From a virus: a stretch of 63,790 nucleotides of DNA. The notes beneath the pieces are model-generated. The model searched no databases. It was given only the letters and a program-made list of their open reading frames with translations, and was not told where the DNA came from. Both the position numbers and the translations under genes were made by a program. Numbering within the stretch: position 1 is the first letter of the stretch; each line of letters begins with the position of its first letter. Of the stretch, positions 56,956 through 63,790 are shown piece by piece. The stretch lies in the IMG/VR virus record IMGVR_UViG_3300036852_000142, positions 1 through 63,790 of that record. One strand, written 5' to 3'.

Positions 56956-57085
56956 TGCCTCAATCGCGTGGTTTTAGCTCTGAGGCATTGTTACTTGGAA
57001 TTAACTTTCAACTTTTGACTGTCGGCGCCTTGCGCCGCTTTCTCGATCCGTGGAAAAAATTCATTTTATTAAGACGCCGGACAGT
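56956..57085. other. Gap with two long-range stems
   Basis: The 56937-57107 gap has no gene. TGCCTCA..TGAGGCA (56956-56987), GGCGC-CTT-GCGCC (57024-57036) and an interrupted long-range stem ACTGTCGGCG/CGCCGGACAGT (57018-57085) are present. Structured leader of the recombination genes is possible. Confidence 0.4.
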
Positions 57086-57107
57086 TCTAACGTCACGTTG
57101 TTATCCC

Positions 57108-57479
57108 TCAATTCGCAGGCGTCTTGAGTGCTGCCGCTGCGTTCCAAGCCGCGCGCAGGATTTCAGTGGCGCGCGGTATTACAGCAACAGCCTCGTCCAT
57201 AGTGACGCTATAAACCTTTAGCGTTACCCAGTGGTCATGGCCCACCTCGCCGGTAACTTCAAACTCAACTGAGCGCCAAGGCCGAACACGATCAGCATGC
57301 TCCCACGGAAAAATTGCGATATGGGGCGGCTTCTCATTGCTGCTACAATCCGCAAACCCTTCAAAGGTTTTCCATGCCCACCATTCAACACCCATATGCT
57401 TCCACTCATATCCATGCCACTCAACACGCCAGCCATCAGCGGTTAGAATTTCTTTGAGTTGTTTTGGCGTAGTAATCAC
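57108..57479 (-). CDS. Hypothetical phage protein
   Basis: 123 residues, Trp-rich N-terminal domain (VEWHGYEWKHMGVEWWAWKT) and helical C-terminus. Not recognised. Part of the early-left operon. Confidence 0.55.
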   Translation of the reverse strand: MITTPKQLKEILTADGWRVEWHGYEWKHMGVEWWAWKTFEGFADCSSNEKPPHIAIFPWEHADRVRPWRSVEFEVTGEVGHDHWVTLKVYSVTMDEAVAVIPRATEILRAAWNAAAALKTPAN

Positions 57480-57537
57480 CCAATCTCCTGCGTCCGCTTC
57501 GGCGCTCTCCCTAAACGTAGAAAGATCGCCCGTCGTA

Positions 57538-57768
57538 TTACTTGAAAAACCAGTCGTAAATCCGCTGTTTAATAAGATGGAATCGTGTGTGATTCACGGG
57601 ATGATCAACCTCTCGGGTAGCCTTCCGGATCGTTCCGTCTACATCCTGAATCTGCACTGGAACTTGCAGCGTCCATCTCTTTTGATGTTTGTATCTGGCT
57701 ACTTCTATTCGAGCTATATCGCGCGCGTGTTCGTAGTCAGGATCAACAACTCTTAAATTTGGTTTCAT
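57538..57768 (-). CDS. Hypothetical small protein
   Basis: 76 residues, basic, strand-rich centre (WTLQVPVQIQDVDGTIRK). No family recognised. Confidence 0.55.
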   Translation of the reverse strand: MKPNLRVVDPDYEHARDIARIEVARYKHQKRWTLQVPVQIQDVDGTIRKATREVDHPVNHTRFHLIKQRIYDWFFK

Positions 57769-57810
57769 GCTGCAAAAAACTCCTTTTTCGTAACTACTGA
57801 GTGCCCGTAT

Positions 57811-58176
57811 TCACGCGCTGGCCTCTTGAATGATTTTGTCGATCACACGCGCGGCTTGCTTCGGAGTTTTAAGGTCGTAGCGGTAGAATAGTCCCTTAGT
57901 TCCTTGCGCCTCCTCCTTACTAAGCCCAAGTAGTTTTTGGGCGGCATCCAGCGGAGACTCGACTATCCGACCTGACGGGCTAAACCACTCAAACTCATTG
58001 AAGCTATTCCAACGGGGCTTGAATCCAGCGAGGCTTAGGGCGTGTCCTGCAATGCACATAGCCGTGCCGCACTCCGTCTTATGTGCGAGGACATTCATAT
58101 TGAAATGCTTCCTATGGCGCATCCGCAAGAACCGCGTTCGTAGTCGTTTCAGCAACTCAACGTTTGTCTTTGTCAT
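57811..58176 (-). CDS. Conserved small phage protein with CGT-CIAGH motif
   Basis: 121 residues from ATG 58176. ECGTAMCIAGHALSLAG, LGLSKEEAQG and QAARVIDKII occur in a frequent phage family of unknown function; Cys and His in CGT..CIAGH could bind metal. Confidence 0.65.
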   Translation of the reverse strand: MTKTNVELLKRLRTRFLRMRHRKHFNMNVLAHKTECGTAMCIAGHALSLAGFKPRWNSFNEFEWFSPSGRIVESPLDAAQKLLGLSKEEAQGTKGLFYRYDLKTPKQAARVIDKIIQEASA

Positions 58177-58220
58177 CGTAATCACTCAACCTTTCTGGCT
58201 CGCGCGAAGCGCGGCCTTTC

Positions 58221-58361
58221 CTAAATAATTCGATTTCTACGCCGCGATGCTTTAGCGATCCGATTCCGCCGACGCCATTTGCATACGCGATTCCATTTTG
58301 TGTTATTGCGCGGCATCTTGTGCTCAGCGTATTCTCGAAATAATGCTTGTCCTGTTTTCAC
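58221..58361 (-). CDS. 46-aa very basic protein
   Basis: GTG 58361 follows GGTAGGAGAAGTTTA. The 46-residue product is Arg/Lys/Asn-rich (WRRRNRIAKASRRRNR), so probably binds nucleic acid. No family recognised. Confidence 0.5.
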   Translation of the reverse strand: MKTGQALFREYAEHKMPRNNTKWNRVCKWRRRNRIAKASRRRNRII

Positions 58362-58371
58362 TAAACTTCTC

Positions 58372-58587
58372 CTACCGTCTCATTTCCTTAACGTTAGAGG
58401 GACTTGCTTTGAGTTCTAACTGCTTCCCTAATCCGGTTAGGAATTGTTGAAGCGCAGTAATAATTGCTAAAGTCTCTTCTCTCTGAACTGGTTGGCTTGA
58501 CTCTTTTCCCGCGCCTGATTACGATCCTCGCCTCTCTTCCAACCGTGCGGCGTCTCGTGGGCGAACCTGTGAGGCGTTTTCGTGTCT
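58372..58587 (-). pseudogene. Possible broken small gene
   Basis: Two overlapping frames look protein-like: one contains HETPHGWKRGEDRNQ and ends at 58467; the other contains LAIITALQQFLTGLGKQL and ends at 58372 just before the ribosome-binding site of the 46-aa gene. Neither has a usual start codon. A single frameshift would join them into about 70 residues. Could equally be non-coding. Confidence 0.25.
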
Positions 58588-58788
58588 TTAGGCCGGCATC
58601 TCTACGCGCTCATACTTTTTGGGAAATTTCTTGATATAGCGCGGGAAACCCAGCTTTAATATTTCGTCCAACGCCTGCGACCGCGTATGCCCACGCAGTT
58701 CTGCGGCCTCGTCCAATCTGGTTTTGAATTCCAGAGTGCTTCGCGTTGAAATGATTGGATTGTCTTCTTGTTTAATCTGTTCGCTCAT
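58588..58788 (-). CDS. Ribbon-helix-helix-like early-left protein
   Basis: 66 residues from ATG 58788. ISTRSTLEFKTRLDEAAELRG followed by TRSQALDEILKLG fits a ribbon-helix-helix fold, although the tail is longer than Arc. First gene after the leftward promoter; it may repress that promoter through the TATACCG palindrome. Confidence 0.6.
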   Translation of the reverse strand: MSEQIKQEDNPIISTRSTLEFKTRLDEAAELRGHTRSQALDEILKLGFPRYIKKFPKKYERVEMPA

Positions 58789-58800
58789 AGCGTATACCAA

Positions 58801-58819
58801 TATACCGTATATCGGTATA
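58801..58819. promoter_or_regulatory. Operator palindrome at leftward promoter
   Basis: TATACCGTATATCGGTATA is a perfect 7-bp inverted repeat with five central bases, overlapping the -10 of the leftward promoter. Another TATACC half-site lies eight bases away at 58793-58798. Confidence 0.65.
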
Positions 58820-58835
58820 TGTCTGCAAGCGTCAA
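58806..58835 (-). promoter_or_regulatory. Leftward early promoter (pL-like)
   Basis: On the minus strand TTGACG (58835-58830), 18 bp, TATACG (58811-58806). The -35 lies in GGTCACATTGACGCT, identical to the sequence around the rightward promoter at 59518. Confidence 0.55.
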
Positions 58836-58877
58836 TGTGACCGATGGTGTTTTACGGACTTGGAAAGGAGCGTTTAC

Positions 58878-59201
58878 ATGTATACAGTTCTCGGCAACGG
58901 TATGCCGCGAAAAAAGCCAGTAGGCCCGGTAGTTAATTTCCAACTCAAGCTGTACGGCGAGGAAGCAGAACGTTGGCTGAAAATCAGAGACCAAGCAAAG
59001 AAGCGGAACAACTACATAGGCGATACTGGCATCAATAGACGGTTGCTAGGACTCGATCCTGATAAGGCTGGGGAAGTCACGGAGAGAGACCGTGCGTTCT
59101 TTTTAGGCCCCCAATCAAGCAAACCAGCGGAAATGCTTGGCCGCACGCCTAGCGGCAAAGCCCATATCAAGGACGTGTCCCCCAAAGTTAGACACAGATA
59201 A
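58878..59201 (+). CDS. Ribbon-helix-helix-like protein in immunity region
   Basis: ATG 58878 is preceded by GGAAAGGAGCG; 107 residues. A short basic lead is followed by VNFQLKLYGEEAERWLKIRDQ and a second helix (YIGDTGINRRLLGL), the strand-helix-helix order of ribbon-helix-helix DNA-binding proteins, then a long flexible C-terminus. Candidate immunity repressor or co-factor. Lies between two divergent promoters and directly before the degenerate S24 gene. Confidence 0.5.
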   Translation: MYTVLGNGMPRKKPVGPVVNFQLKLYGEEAERWLKIRDQAKKRNNYIGDTGINRRLLGLDPDKAGEVTERDRAFFLGPQSSKPAEMLGRTPSGKAHIKDVSPKVRHR

Positions 59202-59222
59202 GATCAAGGGTATTCCTTTTCA

Positions 59223-59489
59223 ATGGAAAGTTGTAGCGATCCGGCCTCTTACGAGGTCTCGGATACTGTTGTTTTACCAACACTTGACCTCAACGAGTTG
59301 CTTCTAGAGCATCCCGCCGCTAGCTTTGTGTTTCGCTGCGACGAAAACCTGCTCATAGTTGACCGCGCCCAAAGACCCTACGAAGGATGCCTGGTTCTCG
59401 TAAAAACGTCTCACAGCTACCTTGTCGAGCTGTATACAGGCCAACAGACGTGGGGTGTCGTAACCTACCAACTCCACAAAACTGCCTAA
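59223..59489 (+). CDS. Degenerate UmuD/LexA-type S24 domain protein
   Basis: 88 residues. LDLNELLLEHPAASFVFR, NLLIVDR and C-terminal WGVVTYQLH match S24 family proteins of the UmuD type, which normally read LDLNELLI..PAATFF-RV-GDSM-GI-GDLLIVDR...WGVVT. The GDSM segment with the catalytic Ser is deleted (about 13 residues) and the catalytic Lys position holds Glu. It should retain the dimer fold but not self-cleave. Adjacent to a DNA-binding candidate, it could give that protein a dimerisation partner. Confidence 0.7.
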   Translation: MESCSDPASYEVSDTVVLPTLDLNELLLEHPAASFVFRCDENLLIVDRAQRPYEGCLVLVKTSHSYLVELYTGQQTWGVVTYQLHKTA

Positions 59490-59517
59490 GCTAAAACCGA
59501 AAACGAATTCGGTCACA

Positions 59518-59546
59518 TTGACGCTGGACTTGTATACAAATATAGC
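59518..59546 (+). promoter_or_regulatory. Rightward early promoter (pR-like)
   Basis: TTGACG (59518-59523), 17 bp, TATAGC (59541-59546). It would drive the accessory genes from 59595 through the genome junction to 6107. Confidence 0.6.
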
Positions 59547-59562
59547 GTATACATCTATACGC
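59530..59562. promoter_or_regulatory. Operator palindromes at rightward promoter
   Basis: TTGTATACAA (59530-59539) lies between the -35 and -10, and GCGTATACATCTATACGC (59545-59562) is a 7-bp inverted repeat with four central bases over the start point. The TATAC half-sites resemble those at the leftward promoter. Confidence 0.6.
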
Positions 59563-59594
59563 GAATCCGGCAGGGCCAAAAGGTTAGGTGTTGG

Positions 59595-59870
59595 GTGACT
59601 GAGAAACAAGAAATCAAAAAGAGCGGTTCTGAGGATTGCCCTCATTGCGGAGGCCGGCGAGAGCGCGAGCTCAGAGGCGTGCTGGTGCTCCTAATCGTCC
59701 TGCTCACCTTCGGAATCGGATACATCAAGTTATTAACTGGAGCCGCTGACGACACTCTTGTACCGCCGTGGGCTGCAGGTCTTAGCGGAGCCGCCGTGTC
59801 GATGTATTTCATGTCTCGTTCAGGAGAGCGGATGAGGGAGATGACGCGAGAGATATGTCGGAAACAATAA
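59595..59870 (+). CDS. Zinc-knuckle membrane protein
   Basis: 91 residues from GTG 59595. A CPHCGG knuckle precedes two hydrophobic segments (VLVLLIVLLTFGIGYIKLL and PWAAGLSGAAVSMYFM), then a basic end. First gene after the rightward promoter. Function unknown. Confidence 0.6.
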   Translation: MTEKQEIKKSGSEDCPHCGGRRERELRGVLVLLIVLLTFGIGYIKLLTGAADDTLVPPWAAGLSGAAVSMYFMSRSGERMREMTREICRKQ

Positions 59871-59879
59871 AGCAGAAAC

Positions 59880-60255
59880 AAGGGCGTCAATGCTATGGCC
59901 CGGAGCTGGTTCGGTGATTCATGGTGAGGTTCGGGCCGGCAGTCTAGGCGATGTTTGGTACGTCATGGATGGTCGCGGTTAGGTTCGGTACGTCAGGCTC
60001 GGTTCGGAAGATTAGGCCGATCAAGGCAGTGTTAGGTAAGGCGGGGCAGGCGAGGAGTGGAATCCCAGCGGCGAGTCAAGGAGCGGGTAGGAATGGCACG
60101 GCAGGTGCGGCGGGGCAGGCGAGGAGAGGACACGCTTGGATCGCAGCGGTGTTGTCCGGTTTGGCAAGGTAGACAGGGAAAGGCGGCGATTGGCCTGTAA
60201 GGGCGAATCGTGGCGAGGAAAGGTAATTCAATTCAACTTTACTGAAGGAGAAAGA
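59880..60255 (+). repeat. G-rich period-5 tract (GGNNN), upstream copy
   Basis: No gene. The plus strand has long runs of GG every five bases (for example GGTTAGGTTCGGTAC and GGCTCGGTTCGG) and repeats of GGCAGGCGAGG. GG-N3-GG-N3-GG-N3-GG can form two-layer G-quadruplexes in the RNA. Closely similar sequence follows the next gene at 61036-61393. Confidence 0.7.
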
Positions 60256-61035
60256 ATGGGAACGAAAGCAACAAAACAATTAGCAGATAACGCAGACGAA
60301 ATGATGGCTAACGCAAAATCGTTAGTCATTCAGCAACCAACAATTTTCAGCGTGTCATTAGAGGTTCAAGGCACGGCTGACTTAATTCAAAACCGATTCA
60401 GTCAGAAGTCGGTTGAGCAGATGCTTCGCAAACACATGGGCATCAGCGTCCAACGTGAAAGCAAGAAACCTCGCGAAGTTTTGGAAGATGCGACGGTTCT
60501 CAATACGGATGGAAAAGTTTGTATTCCGCCCACGTCATTCAAACTGGCAATGATCGCGGCGGCGAGTCAGGTTAAGAATCTCAAGAAAACACAGCTCCGC
60601 ACAGCTTTGTTTATTCAGGGCAACTCGATCCCTATCACTTACCGCGAAATGGTTCCGCGCATGGATATTACGCGCACGTCCGGTATCGGGCGCACGCCAG
60701 ATGTTCGCTTCCGTCCGTCATTCCAAGACTGGAAAGCAAGAATGACGATCCAGTTTGCCGACACGCTGTCAGTTCAAAGCGTGGTCGATTTACTCAACCG
60801 CGCGGGGCAAGTTGGGGTCGGGGAATGGCGCCCTGAGAAAAACGGCGTGTTTGGAACATTCAAAGTTTCCCGTCACGTTGATACGCCAAAAGAGATTAGC
60901 GAAATCGAAGCACAGTGCGCGGTTCCGTTAGTGCCGTTGCGAATTCCTGATTGGGCACTTGACATGGACATTAACCCCGAAGTCTTGCAGAAGATTTTCG
61001 CGGCTCAAGGCGAATCTGAAGAAGTTGCCGCGTAG
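60256..61035 (+). CDS. Conserved early phage protein
   Basis: 259 residues from ATG 60256 (AAGGAGAAAGA); the longer frame from 60136 is rejected. VSLEVQGTADLIQNRFSQKS, MVPRMDITRTSGIGRTPDVR, and a Gly-rich AGQVGVGEWRPEKNGVFGTF loop are conserved in many siphoviruses. The Gly-rich loop resembles RAMP-type RNA-binding proteins, an analogy only. Flanked on both sides by G-rich period-5 tracts. Confidence 0.65.
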   Translation: MGTKATKQLADNADEMMANAKSLVIQQPTIFSVSLEVQGTADLIQNRFSQKSVEQMLRKHMGISVQRESKKPREVLEDATVLNTDGKVCIPPTSFKLAMIAAASQVKNLKKTQLRTALFIQGNSIPITYREMVPRMDITRTSGIGRTPDVRFRPSFQDWKARMTIQFADTLSVQSVVDLLNRAGQVGVGEWRPEKNGVFGTFKVSRHVDTPKEISEIEAQCAVPLVPLRIPDWALDMDINPEVLQKIFAAQGESEEVAA

Positions 61036-61393
61036 TAGCAGAGGCAACGCAATTCGGGGCACGGCTTGTTGGGGCACGGATTGGCAGGCGGGGCTTATTT
61101 AGGCTTGGCATTAGAGGCACGTGAAGGCACGGTAAGGCGGGTGGGGCAATGAGTGGATGGTTAGGATTGGCTGCGTCTGGAGAGGTGAGACAAGGCAGGC
61201 GAGGAGAGGCACGACGCGGGAGCCTGGGCGTGGATTCGGAAGGGCTGGGCGAGGCAGGCAGGGACAAGCTAGGTCGGGTTTGTACGGGCGAGGAAAGTCC
61301 GGGTAAGGCAATCACGGCAGGCATGGCTAACTAGGACAGGCTTGGAAAGGACGGGCGAGGCCCGGCACACATCAACTTTAAGGAGACAAAAAC
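61036..61393 (+). repeat. G-rich period-5 tract, downstream copy
   Basis: Same type of sequence as 59880-60255, including the shared GGCAGGCGAGGAGAGG. Frames on the opposite strand across it are Pro/Ser/Leu-rich and not real genes. Confidence 0.7.
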
Positions 61394-61903
61394 ATGAGTA
61401 CAGATATAACCAAAATTGCGGGCACGGAAATTCAGTATCTGCCGACAGAAGTGAAGCGCGAAAGGAAAGCGGTGGTTGTAGATCGTGAGCTAGAACGCAT
61501 CTACAGCCAACACCAAAGAATTACCGTTGATGATGTTCTGGCGGACGCTTTGAACGATGAAAGCCCACTACATAGTTACTTTGAATGGGATGACGCAGCG
61601 GCCGGTGAAAAGTACCGGCGAGTGCAAGCCTATTCACTAATTATGAGCAGCAAGTTCATTGTTCAACTTGTACAAGATGGCAAGGTAGAACCCAGAACAA
61701 TTTCTCAGTCAGGACAAGTCCGCAAGCTCGTTAGCGCATTTCGGGGTGAAGGATTCCGAATGCGAAATGAGGCACTAGCGGACGGTGAAATGCGCCAGGC
61801 GATTATCGAGGGCAAGAAATCTGTCTTGCGCTCTTGGTGCGAGTCCACCATTGACATTCAAGAATTGCAACCATTGCGCGAGTCGATTCTGGCGAAGTTG
61901 TAA
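61394..61903 (+). CDS. Conserved early phage protein (SPLH-FEWDD type)
   Basis: 169 residues. ITVDDVLADALNDESPLHSYFEWDDAAAGEKYRRVQAYSLI is the recognisable core of a small phage family often encoded next to the previous gene type. Role unknown. Starts after AAGGAGACAAAAAC. Confidence 0.65.
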   Translation: MSTDITKIAGTEIQYLPTEVKRERKAVVVDRELERIYSQHQRITVDDVLADALNDESPLHSYFEWDDAAAGEKYRRVQAYSLIMSSKFIVQLVQDGKVEPRTISQSGQVRKLVSAFRGEGFRMRNEALADGEMRQAIIEGKKSVLRSWCESTIDIQELQPLRESILAKL

Positions 61904-62205
61904 TGATCGAAATTACGCAAAACTTTCGAACTAAATATCGCTCCTCGGTTCAAAAGGCGAGGCGGGAGAAGATCCGCGTAGTTCGACTGGAAAACGATCT
62001 GTACTACGTCGCACGCCGTGCATCAGGGCATGGACGTTATCTCGTCCGTTTTTTCCATAAGAGCGATTCAGTCAGCGCGGTATGTGCCACGGTCTACAAC
62101 GAATCGTGTAAGGGATGCTGGCAAGGGCGGTGCTGTACGCATATCGCCGCAGCGGTTGAGCGCGGGATTAAGCATGGCCGAGAGAAAAGAAAGAAGGCAG
62201 CGTGA
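61903..62205 (+). CDS. SWIM-type zinc-finger protein
   Basis: 100 residues. CKGCWQGRCCTHIAAAVERG matches a CxC-xn-CxH SWIM finger that binds nucleic acids or proteins; the N-terminal half is basic and beta-rich. One-base overlap with the upstream stop. Confidence 0.65.
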   Translation: MIEITQNFRTKYRSSVQKARREKIRVVRLENDLYYVARRASGHGRYLVRFFHKSDSVSAVCATVYNESCKGCWQGRCCTHIAAAVERGIKHGREKRKKAA

Positions 62206-62417
62206 ACTTTCCTTTAGAACACACAAAATTACCTCTTACAGATGAGGAGAGATGGCCAGAAGAAATGAACGACGATCCTGTTAATGAAAACCAGAACCAA
62301 GGCATTCCAACGGGTAAGGTTTCCGAAAACAGTTCGGTGAGCGTTGCTCCGTCCGATCTGATTACGGTTTGCGATCACTGTCTACAGGCTTCTTGCTGGC
62401 AGGCAATCTTCTTCTGA
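62202..62417 (+). CDS. Small protein with C-terminal CDHC/ASCWQ motif
   Basis: 71 residues from GTG 62202. Acidic, disordered N-terminus and a C-terminal VCDHCLQASCWQAIFF, a tail frequent in small phage proteins with a Cys cluster. Function unknown. Confidence 0.55.
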   Translation: MNFPLEHTKLPLTDEERWPEEMNDDPVNENQNQGIPTGKVSENSSVSVAPSDLITVCDHCLQASCWQAIFF

Positions 62418-62440
62418 GATGCCGAACTAGCGGCTCTTTG

Positions 62441-62566
62441 AAACCTGAATCCTGACTCGTACGGGCTTAGCCTGTCGGGAGCGCAAGCGGCGCGGAACTC
62501 GATCATAAACCGGGACGCTGGGGCGATTGAGAATGACCACTTAATGCGCGTTCGGGATTCAGGTTT
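62441..62566 (+). ncRNA. Candidate small structured RNA closed by perfect 12-bp stem
   Basis: AAACCTGAATCC (62441-62452) and GGATTCAGGTTT (62555-62566) pair perfectly around 102 bases that hold ACGGGC-TTA-GCCTGT, a GCGCAAGC tetraloop-type hairpin and CTCGAT..ATTGAG. A multi-branch RNA on the plus strand fits, transcribed with the early-right operon. The 62418-62656 gap has no gene. Confidence 0.55.
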
Positions 62567-62656
62567 GAGAGAAGCCTGATACCAGCGAACAAAAGGGATA
62601 ACAGCCGCACGTTAGAAGAATGTAGTTTGCCGGAATTAAAAGAAAGAGGATTTGAA

Positions 62657-62887
62657 ATGTTAGAACTTGAACTTCCAGAACTAATCGAAGTCGTTGAGGA
62701 CTGCTCTGTTTGTGATGGGAAGGGTGAAGTCGTTGATGATTGGCCGCGCCGAGCGAATCGCCCAGGTGAAGAGCAGATGATGAATTGTGCCAACTGCGGC
62801 GGAACCGGTGAGCTAGTAAAAGAAATTTGTCATATATGCCAGAAGTCAGAATTCGAGTGCAAGTGTTTTGATGGAGGAGCCAAATGA
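62657..62887 (+). CDS. DnaJ-type zinc-finger small protein
   Basis: ATG 62657 behind AGAGGATTTGAA; 76 residues. CSVCDGKGEV and CANCGGTGEL are CxxCxGxG motifs like those of DnaJ, followed by two more Cys pairs (CHICQK, CKCF). Likely a zinc-dependent structural or chaperone-like accessory. Confidence 0.65.
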   Translation: MLELELPELIEVVEDCSVCDGKGEVVDDWPRRANRPGEEQMMNCANCGGTGELVKEICHICQKSEFECKCFDGGAK

Positions 62888-63333
62888 CCACAATCACAAT
62901 GAACCAAGCTAACGAATCAGAGCCGACTGCGGCTGTAGAAGAAACGCATACGCCAACGCCATGGACAGTGCAGCGACTTCATCACGCTAACGACGAACTA
63001 TGGTTGCAAATAGGTTTCTTCGATAACGATGGGCGTGAGATCGGCCCTATCTGCGAACTTGTGGGCGGCGCGGTGAAGATGTATCGGCCCGTTGCTGAGT
63101 TTCAACACTTAATTGCTCCAGAAGCAGAAGTGCGAGCCAACGCTGAGTTAATCGTTAAGGCTGTCAACTCCTACGCCACCAACCGACAGACTATCGCCAC
63201 CCTGCGGGATGCGGCACGGATGGTTGTTGATTGGTACGAAGGCACAACTAAGGATCTGCCTGATAGAACCGCGATGTATAACGCGGCCTGCGCTGCGCTC
63301 GCTATGCTCGCTATGATCGAGAAGGAGAAGTAA
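62884..63333 (+). CDS. Conserved small phage protein (ANAELIVKAVN type)
   Basis: 149 residues. TPTPWTVQRLHHANDELWLQ followed by RANAELIVKAVNSYATN and a helical C-terminus ending in AMLAMIEKEK is a common phage early protein pattern. Function unknown. ATGA overlap with the zinc protein. Confidence 0.65.
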   Translation: MTTITMNQANESEPTAAVEETHTPTPWTVQRLHHANDELWLQIGFFDNDGREIGPICELVGGAVKMYRPVAEFQHLIAPEAEVRANAELIVKAVNSYATNRQTIATLRDAARMVVDWYEGTTKDLPDRTAMYNAACAALAMLAMIEKEK

Positions 63334-63602
63334 TGGGAGTTGATCTAAGGCTGCTACCGTTCGATGCCGATCACGGCGATGGCCTTTCGTTCTCGCATAC
63401 GATTCTGGAAGTCGGACGCAATTACGATCTGCACGACAAGATTAGAAAGTTGCGCTCAATGCCTGTGCCTGCGAACTTCACGAGCTTTTGCGGTCTTGGT
63501 GATGACGGCGAGCTTACCTATGGAGTAACGATCGAAACTCCCTATGGTGAACCATTGGAATACGTGCTAGCAGGCGAATTTATTGGCACTGAGTTCCAGT
63601 AA
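63333..63602 (+). CDS. Conserved small phage protein
   Basis: 89 residues beginning MGVDLRLLPFDAD with a C-terminal YGVTIETPYGEPLEYVLA; a small family frequent in phages, role unknown. One-base overlap with the previous stop. Its stop overlaps an 11-codon frame of no evident meaning. Confidence 0.65.
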   Translation: MGVDLRLLPFDADHGDGLSFSHTILEVGRNYDLHDKIRKLRSMPVPANFTSFCGLGDDGELTYGVTIETPYGEPLEYVLAGEFIGTEFQ

Positions 63603-63642
63603 TGACTTTTGTTCAGGATAAGTTGGAAGAGGAATAGAACAG

Positions 63643-63790
63643 GTGAGCAATTCAGAAATACAAGCCGAAACCGAAATGATCGCCAAGTTGCTCCGTGAAC
63701 AGGAGCGCGATGGTTGGCGAGTCGAAACCAATATCGAGAATGTGCCGAGCGAAACAGGTCAGTACGCCTTGCGAGACGGTCTCGCTAGTA
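63643..63790 (+). CDS. 5' part of the zinc-ribbon-like gene that spans the junction
   Basis: GTG 63643, preceded by GAGGAATAGAACAG, opens the frame that continues at base 1 and ends at 378. The first residues are SNSEIQAETEMIAKLL. Confidence 0.75.
   Translation, partial: MSNSEIQAETEMIAKLLREQERDGWRVETNIENVPSETGQYALRDGLAS
63664..63790. repeat. Terminal direct repeat (3' copy)
   Basis: Identical to 1-127; see that entry. Confidence 0.95.

Noticed and set aside
60256-61035. RAMP/Cas-type RNA-binding protein
   Set aside because: Only a Gly-rich loop resembles that superfamily; the rest matches a common phage family of unknown function.
60971-61324. Minus-strand frame of 117 codons
   Set aside because: It is the complement of the G-rich period-5 tract and reads as Pro/Ser/Leu repeats.

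Overview
The window is one complete unit of a temperate, lambda-like siphovirus. Bases 1-127 repeat exactly at 63664-63790, so the sequence is a circular or circularly permuted genome of 63,663 bp opened inside a small gene. The host cannot be fixed from the sequence. Shine-Dalgarno sites are canonical. One late protein has a Sec signal peptide followed by a Pro-Thr repeat linker of the kind common in Acidobacteriota and Verrucomicrobiota, and a moron encodes a lipoprotein. A Gram-negative soil or water bacterium is a weak inference.

Layout. Plus-strand genes run from about 58.9 kb through the junction to 6.1 kb: the immunity and early-right region followed by many small accessory genes. Almost everything from 6.2 to 58.8 kb is on the minus strand. 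Read in transcription order (high to low coordinates) it holds: early-left genes with an annealing-type protein; an 876-bp gap packed with hairpins; a replication initiator and a DnaC-like loader; small zinc proteins; the integrase; a nuclease, an endolysin and a ParB-like DNA-binding protein; HicB; holin and spanin-like genes; a VWA accessory operon with its own promoter and palindrome; receptor-binding and decoration proteins; terminase, portal, scaffold and capsid; and a GTA/lambda-type tail ending in a hub protein and a beta-helix tailspike. Two membrane or lipoprotein morons and one HNH endonuclease are inserted on the plus strand within the late genes.

Control. Two divergent promoters, one near 58.83 kb firing left and one near 59.53 kb firing right, share a 15-bp sequence including the -35 and are overlaid with TATAC-rich palindromes, like lambda pL/pR. 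Between them lie a ribbon-helix-helix-like protein and a UmuD/LexA-type S24 domain that has lost its catalytic serine segment and lysine, suggesting an unusual split immunity system. The replication origin is probably inside the initiator gene, where four TTCCAC-TGGAA iterons adjoin an A/T-biased repeat.

What seems most novel: (1) the 876-bp non-coding, hairpin-dense region at 54472-55347, whose loops are purine-rich on the minus strand, as expected for a large structured RNA; it shares a 30-nt hairpin with a second gap at 44256-44593; (2) two 125-145-nt elements closed by perfect 12-bp stems (62441-62566 and 40724-40869); (3) G-rich period-5 (GGNNN) tracts flanking gene 60256-61035; (4) the degenerate S24 protein in the immunity region. 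All functional claims come from reading the sequence and remembered family patterns; no search or folding was run.
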